Below are positions 1-6,485 of a stretch of 9,225 nucleotides of DNA, piece after piece. This DNA is from Candidatus Corynebacterium faecipullorum (GTDB lineage: Bacteria > Actinomycetota > Actinomycetes > Mycobacteriales > Mycobacteriaceae), in contig DXEO01000192.1 of assembly GCA_019114925.1 (NCBI GenBank), positions 1 to 9,225 on the forward strand, in the 5' to 3' direction. The stretch's first letter is position 1; every line of letters starts with the position of its first letter. The notes under the pieces were generated by a model. The model was given only the letters and a program-made list of their open reading frames with translations. It was not told the DNA's origin and ran no database searches. The position numbers were made by a program, and so were the translations under genes.

Positions 1-456
1 GCCGTGGGACACGACGGTGAGCGCCTCGTCTTTCCCCGCCTGGATCCCGCTGTCATCGGCATCATTCACCACGTGGAGTCGGACCGCATCCTGTTGGCTC
101 GCAACCGCCACCGTCCAGGATTCTTTTCCCTCATCGCCGGCTATGTCGATCCCGGCGAGACCCTTGAAGAAGCGATGATCCGCGAGGCACTGGAGGAAAC
201 CGGTCGTCGCGTTAAGTCAGTATCCTATTGGGGTTCGCAGCCCTGGCCGCCTAGTGGCTCTTTGATGGTGGGCTTTTCCGCGGTCACGGAGGATGTCCAG
301 CCCGCGTGCGATACTGACGAAGAGCTCGCGGAAGTGCGGTGGGTGTCCCGCGCTGAGCTGCCAGAACTAACCATTGCCCGCAAGGGCTCAATTGCACACA
401 CGATGATTATGGAGTGGTTCCACGGTGATGAGACCGGATCTGTCCCTGCTCGATGA
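1..456 (+). CDS. nudC: NAD(+)/NADH diphosphatase, NudC-like Nudix hydrolase (5' end outside window)
   Basis: Only the C-terminal ~150 residues are present; the frame is open from base 1, so the start lies upstream. Numbering from the GTG at 4-6, a Nudix box begins at G46 (GYVDPGE) and runs through REALEETG, matching GX5EX7REUXEEXG; the two adjacent Glu in EE are the expected metal ligands. It is preceded by FPRLDPAVI, close to the PRxDPAVI stretch that follows the zinc ribbon in NudC proteins. SQPWP at 78-82 followed by SLMVGF marks the NudC subfamily, which splits NAD(H) into NMN(H) and AMP and in some bacteria removes NAD caps from RNA. The usual SQPWPFPxS signature is altered to SQPWPPSGS. 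The zinc ribbon is not visible. The 3' end overlaps uvrD2 by 32 nt, suggesting translational coupling. The subfamily call is firm; activity of this variant is not. Confidence 0.88.
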   Translation, partial: AVGHDGERLVFPRLDPAVIGIIHHVESDRILLARNRHRPGFFSLIAGYVDPGETLEEAMIREALEETGRRVKSVSYWGSQPWPPSGSLMVGFSAVTEDVQPACDTDEELAEVRWVSRAELPELTIARKGSIAHTMIMEWFHGDETGSVPAR

Positions 457-2479
457 AGACCAGCGAGCCGCAGCAACGGCGCCGCGCGGCCCAGTCTGCA
501 TCCTGGCGGGTGCCGGAACGGGTAAGACCCGCACGATTACCTATCGCATCGCCCACATGGTGGACCAGGGTTTCGTCAACCCGCAGCGCGTTCTGGCCGT
601 CACCTTCACCTCTCGTGCCGCGAGTGAAATGCGCGAGCGGCTTAATCAGATGGGCGTTGGGGGAGTACAGGCCCAAACCTTTCACGCCGCAGCGCGCCGC
701 CAGCTGAAGTACTTTTGGCCGCAGGTTGCAGGTGATCTGCCCTGGCAGCTCATCGACAATAAGTTCAGCCTGGTTGCCCGTGCGGTCCGCTCGCTTGGCT
801 TGGACAACAACAAGGACACCATTCGTGATTTCCTGGGGGAAATCGAATGGGCAAAATCTTCGCTGATTAGCCCCGAGGGCTATCCCGGTGTCATCGAATC
901 TACGGACCGCGAGGCACCGGGGGACCCAGCCAAGGTGGCGGAGGTCTTCCGCCGCTATGAGGACATGAAAGCCACCCCGGATCTCATGTACCTCGATTTT
1001 GATGATTTGCTCATGCATATCGCCGGCGCCATCGAAAACGTGCCTGCGGTGGCGGAGGTCTTCCGCGAGCAGTATCGCACCTTTGTGGTGGATGAGTATC
1101 AAGACGTCACGCCGCTGCAGCAGCGAGTACTGGAGGCCTGGCTGGGGGAGCGAGATGACCTGACGGTCGTGGGCGATGCCAACCAAACCATCTATTCCTT
1201 CAACGGTGCCTCCCCGGAGTACCTTCTGAATTTTTCCCGCACCTACCCGCAGGCCACCGTGGTAAAGCTGCAGCGAGACTACCGCTCCACCCCGCAGGTG
1301 ACGGATTTGGCTAATGAAGTCATCTCGAAGGCCACGGGCCGCGCGGCGGGGACCCGCCTCGAGTTGCAGGGCATGCGCGAGCCCGGACCCGAGCCCACGT
1401 TTAAGGCCTATGAGTCTGAGGAAATTGAGGCCAAAGAGGTCGCGGGCCAGGTCCTGACCTTGCTCAACCAGGGCGTGAAGGCTTCCGAAATCGCTATCCT
1501 TTACCGCATCAACGCGCAGTCGGAGCAGTTTGAGCAGGCGCTTGCTGACGCCGGAGTGGTCTACCAAGTCCGCGGCGGCGAGGGTTTCTTCCGCCGTCCA
1601 GAGATCTTGGAGGCCATCCGCGTGCTCATTGCTGCTACGCGCCGTGATGATTTGCCGAATGATCCGGTGGCTGTGGCACGTGCGGCCTTCGTGGAGCTGG
1701 GACTGTCCGCCACGGAGCCGCAAGGTGCGCAGGCCCGCGAGCGTTGGCAGTCGCTCACGGCGTTGGTGGATCTTATCGCGCAGATCGTGGAGGATCACGA
1801 GGGGATTGACCTGCCCGGTGTGCTGGGTGAGCTGCATCGCCGCTCCGAAAACAAGCACAATCCCACGATGGAAGGCGTTACCTTGGCCACCATCCACGCT
1901 GCTAAGGGCCTGGAGTGGGATGCGGTGTTCCTCGTGGGCCTTACCGAAAAACTCCTGCCCATCAACCACGCCATCAAGGCGGGCGATGAGCACGTGGAGG
2001 AAGAACGCCGGCTGTTCTACGTGGGCATTACTCGTGCGCGCGAACATCTGGCTCTGTCGTGGGCGTTGGCAAAGACCACTGGTTCGCGGGCCTCGCGTGA
2101 GCGAACTCGCTTCCTAGACGGCGTGGTCCCGGGAATCGAGGAAAGCCAATCCTCGAACCGCCGCTATCGCCCGCGCCGTTGCCGCGTGTGTTCGGGGCAG
2201 CTCAGCAGCCCCGCGGAGAAGGTCCTCGGCCGCCATGAGTGGTGCGAGTATGAGGGTGATGAGGATGTTTTCAACGCGCTGCGCGCGTGGCGGGCGTCCG
2301 TGGCAAAGGACTCTCAGGTTCCTGCCTACGTCGTCTTTTCTGATGCCACCCTGCAAGCGATTTCGGAGGCCCTTCCCGCAAATGAGGCGGAGCTGCTGGA
2401 TATTTCCGGGGTGGGGCCTTCCAAGCTGGAACGCTATGGAGCGGAGGTGCTGCAGATCATTGCTTCTTCCCGCGGCTAA
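425..2479 (+). CDS. uvrD2: ATP-dependent 3'-5' DNA helicase UvrD2 (SF1A, HRDC domain)
   Basis: The 684-residue product carries all SF1A helicase motifs in order: Walker A GAGTGKT (29-35), motif Ia AVTFTSRAASEM (58-69), DEYQD (223-227), GDANQTIYSFNGA (250-262), LQRDYRST (282-289), TIHAAKGLEWD (489-499) and FYVGITRARE (531-540). A zinc-like C-x2-C...H-x2-C element lies at 586-607 and an HRDC domain at about 613-682 (FNALRAWR, then LLDISGVGPSKLERYG). Helicase plus tetracysteine plus HRDC is the layout known for mycobacterial UvrD2, an ATP-driven DNA unwinding enzyme of the cytoplasm. The third ligand is His here rather than Cys. GTG at 425 sits 10 nt after GGAG (411-414); ATG at 428 is an equally acceptable start, one codon later. 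The gene overlaps nudC by 32 nt and ends 6 nt from a convergent gene. PcrA/UvrD1 is ruled out by the HRDC domain. Confidence 0.96.
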   Translation: MMRPDLSLLDEDQRAAATAPRGPVCILAGAGTGKTRTITYRIAHMVDQGFVNPQRVLAVTFTSRAASEMRERLNQMGVGGVQAQTFHAAARRQLKYFWPQVAGDLPWQLIDNKFSLVARAVRSLGLDNNKDTIRDFLGEIEWAKSSLISPEGYPGVIESTDREAPGDPAKVAEVFRRYEDMKATPDLMYLDFDDLLMHIAGAIENVPAVAEVFREQYRTFVVDEYQDVTPLQQRVLEAWLGERDDLTVVGDANQTIYSFNGASPEYLLNFSRTYPQATVVKLQRDYRSTPQVTDLANEVISKATGRAAGTRLELQGMREPGPEPTFKAYESEEIEAKEVAGQVLTLLNQGVKASEIAILYRINAQSEQFEQALADAGVVYQVRGGEGFFRRPEILEAIRVLIAATRRDDLPNDPVAVARAAFVELGLSATEPQGAQARERWQSLTALVDLIAQIVEDHEGIDLPGVLGELHRRSENKHNPTMEGVTLATIHAAKGLEWDAVFLVGLTEKLLPINHAIKAGDEHVEEERRLFYVGITRAREHLALSWALAKTTGSRASRERTRFLDGVVPGIEESQSSNRRYRPRRCRVCSGQLSSPAEKVLGRHEWCEYEGDEDVFNALRAWRASVAKDSQVPAYVVFSDATLQAISEALPANEAELLDISGVGPSKLERYGAEVLQIIASSRG

Positions 2480-2485
2480 GAGGAA

Positions 2486-3316
2486 CTACGAAGCAGCACA
2501 GTACGTGCAGCGGGGATGTTCCATAAGTAGTCTCCGCTGTTCTAAGCCGTAGAGGTCTATCTCCGTGAGTTCGCCGGCGAGTGGCTTGCCACCGGGAGCT
2601 CCTGGCGGGGCCGGCCTTCCCAAGAGCCGGCGAATAATCACCACCGCATGCATCACTATCGCAGTACGCACAATTGGGTCGCCCGGTGCTTCCACTGCCG
2701 CGGCGCGGTGGGCCACCTCGTGCCATAGCTCGTCTGATTCGATGCGGTGCAGGTGTGCGCATAGCGGGCAGGGGCCGGCTCCGTCAATGCGAACCGGTCC
2801 GATGATGCCGCGGGCATCGATCATAGATACCGGCAACCAGGTGGCTGGGGAATTGTGCAGGGCCTGTGCCCATTCCGTGGCGCCATCCAGCATGTCGACA
2901 GCCACGATAGGTAGGTGCCCGGCCACGTTTGAGATGTACTCGGCGGGCGTTTCGCTGTGGAGAGGGGAGCGTGGTTGGAAGGAATCACCAAGCAGGACAT
3001 CGCGCAGATCATTGGCCAGAGCGGAGGTCCCCAGCACGGCCACGCGCTGCAGTCGGGGCGCCGGCCACAGAACGCGGTAGCTAATCAGATCCTCCACTAG
3101 GCTGCGGGCAGCTGAGGGGCTCATGCCCGTATTCTCAATGGATTTTTCAATGGTTTGTCGGGTCAGCGGCGTGCGCAGCCTGTTGAGCAAGCCCGCCAGT
3201 TGTGGGTGGGCTTCGAAAACCCCGACGCGCGTGGCATCCATCCCGCACTGGAGCATTCCGGGTTCGCGCTCAAGGATCGTGGTTTCTGGCGCCAGCATGT
3301 AGGTCTGTGCACTCAA
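2486..3316 (-). CDS. Orphan E1-like protein, TOMM cyclodehydratase C-domain family
   Basis: The 276-residue product resembles the C-protein (E1/ThiF-like) partner of azoline-forming cyclodehydratases. An N-terminal winged-helix-like region (about 30-85, compare leader-peptide-binding RRE folds) precedes a Rossmann-like strand RVAVLGTSALA (91-101) lacking a clean GxGxxG. The hallmark block GPVRIDGAGPCPLCAHLHR (173-191) follows, and the protein ends with HPRCTYC; C183/C186 and C270/C273 should bind structural zinc. In this family the C-protein recognises a precursor peptide and hands it to a YcaO enzyme. No YcaO, precursor peptide, dehydrogenase or exporter is in the window, so a natural-product role is not supported; an ATP-binding or scaffold role is equally possible. 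The start is TTG, chosen for its strong ribosome site (GGGGAGG, 6-nt spacing). It is convergent with uvrD2 and divergent from the metallopeptidase gene. I recall relatives near uvrD2 in other Actinobacteria but could not check. Confidence 0.8.
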   Translation of the reverse strand: MSAQTYMLAPETTILEREPGMLQCGMDATRVGVFEAHPQLAGLLNRLRTPLTRQTIEKSIENTGMSPSAARSLVEDLISYRVLWPAPRLQRVAVLGTSALANDLRDVLLGDSFQPRSPLHSETPAEYISNVAGHLPIVAVDMLDGATEWAQALHNSPATWLPVSMIDARGIIGPVRIDGAGPCPLCAHLHRIESDELWHEVAHRAAAVEAPGDPIVRTAIVMHAVVIIRRLLGRPAPPGAPGGKPLAGELTEIDLYGLEQRRLLMEHPRCTYCAAS

Positions 3317-3322
3317 GACTGT

Positions 3323-3329
3323 CCTCCCC
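3323..3329 (-). promoter_or_regulatory. Ribosome binding site deciding a TTG start
   Basis: On the minus strand GGGGAGG is followed by 6 nt (ACAGTC) and then TTG (3316-3314). This strong Shine-Dalgarno site supports TTG rather than the internal ATG six codons later. Confidence 0.8.
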
Positions 3330-3346
3330 GTTTATGGCCCACCCCA

Positions 3347-3362
3347 GGTGTGTATAGACACC
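3347..3362. promoter_or_regulatory. Inverted repeat GGTGT-N6-ACACC, candidate operator
   Basis: Perfect 5-bp arms (3347-3351 and 3358-3362) flank GTATAG in the 73-bp divergent region between the E1-like gene and the YgjP-type gene. A minus-strand TATACA (3356-3351), a possible -10 for the E1-like gene, lies inside it, and the -35 position for the rightward gene (about 3353-3358) overlaps it. It is placed to affect both genes, but short repeats of this kind also arise by chance. Confidence 0.3.
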
Positions 3363-3375
3363 ATTGCACCACAGG

Positions 3376-3381
3376 TAGAAT
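3376..3381 (+). promoter_or_regulatory. Candidate -10 box of a leaderless promoter
   Basis: TAGAAT is followed by 8 nt and then ATG at 3390. No Shine-Dalgarno lies between them. The TAnnnT box and its distance fit actinobacterial promoters whose transcript starts at the first base of the start codon. No convincing -35 is seen, which is common in this group. Confidence 0.55.
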
Positions 3382-3389
3382 GCCCTGTC

Positions 3390-3887
3390 ATGTCGAGCAA
3401 TCCCGAGGTACGTGTCATCCGTTCGGCCCGGCGCCGTCGCACCGTCCAAGCCCGCGTGGTCGACGGAGTTCTGGAGGTGCGCATCCCCGCGTGGATGTCA
3501 GCGGCGGAGGAGCGCGAAGCGGTGGACGGAATCGTGGCGAAGGTACGCAAAAAGCACACCTCTTCGCAGCTTTCCGACGATTCCCTGGCCGACCGCGCCC
3601 GCACACTGAATGCCCGCTTTTTGGAGGGCCGCGCCACGGTGGGTTCCATCCGGTGGGTGAGTAACCAAAAATCCCGCTGGGGTAGCTGCACTACCACAAC
3701 GGGAGATATTCGGATTTCTGACCGGCTGCAGGATGTTCCCGACTACGTCCTCGACGCGGTCATCATCCACGAGCTAACGCACACCTTCATCCCGGGCCAT
3801 GGTCCGGACTTCTGGGAGTGGGCTGACCGCGCGCCCAAAGCGGAGCGCGCGAAAGGGTACCTCGAGGCTTACCAGCGTTTCCGCTAG
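3390..3887 (+). CDS. YgjP-type zinc metallopeptidase domain protein (M48-like)
   Basis: The 165-residue product has the YgjP/WLM-like domain in its C-terminal half: NQKSRWGSC (92-100), then HELTH (127-131) and a downstream His137 in GHGPDFW. H127 and H131 with H137 are the expected zinc ligands and E128 the catalytic base. The N-terminus (1-25) is rich in Arg, and the middle holds a predicted helical stretch. There is no signal peptide, so it should be cytoplasmic. The family is widespread and its substrates are mostly unknown; it is often labelled 'M48 family metallopeptidase'. The reading frame is open back to a GTG at 3348, but ATG at 3390 starts right where the conserved sequence begins and sits 8 nt after TAGAAT with no ribosome site, suggesting a leaderless mRNA. 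The stop TAG overlaps the TAG of the convergent DUF2342 gene within CTAG. Confidence 0.9.
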   Translation: MSSNPEVRVIRSARRRRTVQARVVDGVLEVRIPAWMSAAEEREAVDGIVAKVRKKHTSSQLSDDSLADRARTLNARFLEGRATVGSIRWVSNQKSRWGSCTTTTGDIRISDRLQDVPDYVLDAVIIHELTHTFIPGHGPDFWEWADRAPKAERAKGYLEAYQRFR

Positions 3888-5311
3888 TCCTCTTCCTCCG
3901 GCCCGTCCTTTTTATTGTCGTCGCCGTCGACGTCTGTGTCCTCGCCAGCGCTGTCGCTGGTGTTATCGCTGGCATTCTCCCCGGCATCCTGCTGGCGGAG
4001 CATTTCCTCCAGCTTGGAGAACTCCGCTTCAAAGCCCTCATCAGGATTGTCATCGAGCAAACCGTCAATGAAGGAAGCCGGGTTTTCCAAGTGCTCGGCC
4101 GTGGGCAGAAGATCCGGGTGGTCCCAGGCAGAATCGCGCTTATCGGCGCCCACCGCGACGGTGGCGCGGCGCCACAACTCAGCGGCGGCCTCCACCTTGG
4201 GGGCGTTGAGCTCGATGCCCACGACCTGGGAGAAGGCCTTCTCCGCGGAACCGCCAGTGGAGCGGCGGTGCGCCCACGCCTCAGTCATTGCCTTCGTGGA
4301 TGGGATGCGCTCTCCCAGTGCCTCGGTCACCACGTGCTCGACCCAGCCCTCGACGAGCGCCAGGAGGGTTTCCAGGCGGGAAGCCGCCCCCGCGTTGCGG
4401 GAGGTGATCCGCGGGGACAGGTCCATGCCCTGCAGCTTGCTCATCGCGTCCTGGATGGCCTGCGGGTCACCGGATTCCAGGTTGAGCTCGCGGGTAGCTT
4501 CCTCAATATGGGAGGTATCGATGACCAAGCCCATGGCGTATTCCTCGACGGAGGAGACGAGGCGCTCGACCAACCATGGCACGTGCTTAAACAGACGCTG
4601 GCGGGCGGCTTCACGGGCGCCGATGTAGACGAGCACTTCCTGACCCGGAACGTTGAGATCGCGCGCAATGGCCTGGATATTGTGCGGCAAGAGTGCGGTG
4701 GTGCCTGCGGGGGAGACCGGCAAGCCGAAGTCAGAACCGGTCAATGCCTGCGCTGCCAGATCACCCAGGGCGTGGCCCAGCTTCATACCGAAGTTCATGC
4801 CGGACATCGAGTTCATCATCGAGGTCATCGGGCCCATCATCTCGCGGGCCTCCTCCGGCAGGGATTCCAGCTGCGCGGAGTTCATGTGCTCCGCCACCGG
4901 GGTGACCATGCGTTGCCACATCGGCAGCGTCTCATCCAGCCACTGCGCGGAATTCCAGGCAGTGACGGTGCCGGATGCGGTGGGGAGAATTGTCGCATCA
5001 TCCAGCCACAGTTCCGCCAGCCTCACGGCCTCCTGCACGGCGGTGCGGTCCTGATCGCTAACCTCTTTGTCTCGGGAAATCTGCTGGTGCGCGATGCGCT
5101 TGGCCAAGTCATAGTTGACTGGGCCGGCGCCCTCTGGGGAGTTCATTGAGGAGCCCATGCCGGAGAGCATTTGGCCGAACTGATTCAACAGGTCTCCTAG
5201 ACCACCGCTGCCCGCGCTGAAGCCGAAGGCACCGAACGGGTTCTGGTCGCGACGATCGTTGTCATCGTCATCGTCGTTATTGGGGAAGGAAAAACCGAAT
5301 CCGTTGCTCAT
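3884..5311 (-). CDS. DUF2342 'zinc-dependent metalloprotease' family protein, HExxH absent
   Basis: The 475-residue product matches the actinobacterial DUF2342 family (annotated as putative hydrolase or zinc-dependent metalloprotease). Recognisable blocks are the Met-rich MSGMNFGMKLGHALGDLA (168-185), SDFGLPVSP (193-201), REAARQRLFKHVPWL (233-247), RLETLLALVEGWVEHVV (312-328) and HPDLLPTAEHL (398-408). The ends are low complexity: an Asn/Asp run at 11-23 and an acidic tail from about 444 to 475. No signal peptide or membrane segment is seen. Where a metalloprotease would carry HExxH this protein reads REAAR, so peptidase activity is doubtful; H243 and the EH at 325-326 could still bind metal. 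The frame is open to 5872, but that extension runs through the divergent promoter and the PDZ gene; ATG at 5311 begins the family-like MSNGFGF N-terminus. It is convergent with the YgjP gene and divergent from the Lon-like gene. Confidence 0.88.
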   Translation of the reverse strand: MSNGFGFSFPNNDDDDDNDRRDQNPFGAFGFSAGSGGLGDLLNQFGQMLSGMGSSMNSPEGAGPVNYDLAKRIAHQQISRDKEVSDQDRTAVQEAVRLAELWLDDATILPTASGTVTAWNSAQWLDETLPMWQRMVTPVAEHMNSAQLESLPEEAREMMGPMTSMMNSMSGMNFGMKLGHALGDLAAQALTGSDFGLPVSPAGTTALLPHNIQAIARDLNVPGQEVLVYIGAREAARQRLFKHVPWLVERLVSSVEEYAMGLVIDTSHIEEATRELNLESGDPQAIQDAMSKLQGMDLSPRITSRNAGAASRLETLLALVEGWVEHVVTEALGERIPSTKAMTEAWAHRRSTGGSAEKAFSQVVGIELNAPKVEAAAELWRRATVAVGADKRDSAWDHPDLLPTAEHLENPASFIDGLLDDNPDEGFEAEFSKLEEMLRQQDAGENASDNTSDSAGEDTDVDGDDNKKDGPEEED

Positions 5312-5318
5312 GCGCCCT

Positions 5319-5324
5319 AATCTA
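5319..5324 (-). promoter_or_regulatory. Candidate -10 box of a leaderless promoter
   Basis: On the minus strand TAGATT is followed by 7 nt (AGGGCGC) and ATG at 5311. The AGGG is too close to serve as a good ribosome site, so a transcript starting at or next to the ATG is the simpler reading. A second TAnnnT (TAGAAT, 5348-5343) lies further upstream and could give a short leader instead. Confidence 0.5.
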
Positions 5325-5390
5325 CTAGGTTTCCTGGTGCGGATTCTAGGAGCACGGCAACGCTGAGAGCGAACAGGCACCATAAGGCTG

Positions 5391-5396
5391 TAGGCT
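5391..5396 (+). promoter_or_regulatory. Candidate -10 box of a leaderless promoter
   Basis: TAGGCT, preceded by TG, is followed by 8 nt and the GTG start at 5405. The intervening bases contain no purine-rich ribosome site. The geometry is the same as for the gene starting at 3390. Confidence 0.5.
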
Positions 5397-5404
5397 GATC
5401 CTCC

Positions 5405-6481
5405 GTGAAAACTCCGCAGAACCCCCGAACCCGCCGCCTGTCCACTCTGACGTGGGGAGCCATCCCGGTGGTGTTGACGGGAGCCCTGCTCAGCGTCGAC
5501 CACATCCCCGGCACCGATATCACCTTGTCGGTGCCTTATGCCGCCGAAGGGCCAGGTCCTACCGTGGACACCTTGGGTGAGGTAGAAGGGGAGCCCGTCG
5601 TCAACGTCGAAGCCCCAGAGACCTTCCAACCGGAGGGACATCTCAATATGACGACGGTCTCCGTGCGCACCAATATGACGCTGGCCCAGGCTCTGGGCCG
5701 GTGGCTGTTTACGGATGACACCATCGTGCCTATCGAGAACGTCATCCCACAGGGCAAGACGGACGAGGAAGTCCAGGAGGCCAATCAGCAGGCTTTTACC
5801 CAATCCGAGTCGGCGGCCACAATCGCCGCCATGGACTATCTGGACAAACCGGTGAGAATCGAGGTGGCACAAGTACTCGATGACGGCCCCGCATCAGGCG
5901 CGCTTGACGACGCCGACATCATCACCACCGTCAACGGCGACAAGGTTGCGGAGCCCGGCCAAGTACAGGAGAAGATTCAAGCTCTTCAGCCTGGCGATGA
6001 GGTGGAGCTAGGCATCGTTCGCAAGGGCGAGGAAAAGACAGTGCGGGTCACTCTCGGCTCCCATCCCGAGCAGGGGGACGTGGCCCTGCTAGGCATCCTT
6101 ATGACCTCGGTGCCCACCGAGGACATCACGGTGGACTATAACCTGCAGGACATTGGCGGACCCTCGGCCGGCATGATGTTTACCTTGGCGGTGATTGACA
6201 AGCTCTCTAGCGAGGATCTCACCGGCGGCCGGTTTGTCGCCGGCACCGGCACCATTGGTGAGGACGGCGAGGTCGGCCCCATCGGCGGTATCGTCCACAA
6301 GGTCCACGCGGCGCAGGAAGCGGGCGCTGAGCTTTTCCTCGCCCCAGCCGACAACTGCGCGGAGGCAGTAAGCCGCGATACGGGGGACATGGTGGTGGCC
6401 AAGGTCCACACGCTGGATGATGCCATCGAGGCCATGCACAATTTTTCAGAGGGCAAGCCCGTCGAGACCTGCGAAGGCTAA
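5405..6481 (+). CDS. Membrane-anchored PDZ and Lon-type serine protease (YlbL-like)
   Basis: The 358-residue product has a basic N-terminus and one hydrophobic segment (about 15-31), most likely an uncleaved anchor with the bulk outside the cell. A PDZ domain spans roughly 148-220 (VLDDGPASGALDDADIITTVNG). The C-terminal Lon protease domain carries the Ser/Lys dyad: S254 in DIGGPSAGMMFTLAV and K299 in GPIGGIVHKVHAA. Unlike cytosolic Lon there is no AAA+ ATPase, so it should act as an ATP-independent protease on extracytoplasmic or membrane proteins, with PDZ reading exposed ends. Substrates are not known for this gene. Length and domain order fit the YlbL family. The GTG start has no ribosome site and lies 8 nt after TAGGCT, consistent with a leaderless transcript. 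It is divergent from the DUF2342 gene and ends 4 nt before the convergent lipoprotein gene. Confidence 0.93.
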   Translation: MKTPQNPRTRRLSTLTWGAIPVVLTGALLSVDHIPGTDITLSVPYAAEGPGPTVDTLGEVEGEPVVNVEAPETFQPEGHLNMTTVSVRTNMTLAQALGRWLFTDDTIVPIENVIPQGKTDEEVQEANQQAFTQSESAATIAAMDYLDKPVRIEVAQVLDDGPASGALDDADIITTVNGDKVAEPGQVQEKIQALQPGDEVELGIVRKGEEKTVRVTLGSHPEQGDVALLGILMTSVPTEDITVDYNLQDIGGPSAGMMFTLAVIDKLSSEDLTGGRFVAGTGTIGEDGEVGPIGGIVHKVHAAQEAGAELFLAPADNCAEAVSRDTGDMVVAKVHTLDDAIEAMHNFSEGKPVETCEG

Positions 6482-6485
6482 CCCG

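Noticed and set aside
407..2047. 546-codon open frame on the minus strand
   Set aside because: It is fully antisense to uvrD2, whose helicase motifs are intact. The product has no recognisable domain, and long antisense frames are expected in high-GC codon-biased DNA.
2462..2494. GCTTC...GAAGC repeat at the end of uvrD2 as a terminator
   Set aside because: Five-bp arms with a 23-nt loop and no T-run are not convincing.
2486..3316. A thiazole/oxazole peptide biosynthetic cluster
   Set aside because: No YcaO, precursor peptide, dehydrogenase, protease-exporter or immunity gene is present; only one C-protein-like gene among housekeeping genes.
3348..3389. Upstream GTG start for the YgjP gene
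   Set aside because: It would add 14 non-conserved residues and run through the predicted -10 box; it has no ribosome site.
3909..3913. Five-T run just after the YgjP stop as an intrinsic terminator
   Set aside because: No GC-rich stem precedes it on the plus strand; it encodes part of the acidic/Lys tail of the DUF2342 protein.
4091..5149. 352-codon open frame on the plus strand
   Set aside because: It is antisense to the DUF2342 gene, rich in Gly/His/Arg, and has no domain; a codon-bias shadow.
5257..5280. GAT/GAC triplet run as a phase-variable repeat
   Set aside because: It is an imperfect in-frame triplet run coding for an Asp tract; length changes would not shift the frame.
5312..5872. 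N-terminal extension of the DUF2342 frame
   Set aside because: The extra residues would be read antisense through the PDZ-Lon gene and the divergent promoter; ATG 5311 begins the family-like sequence.
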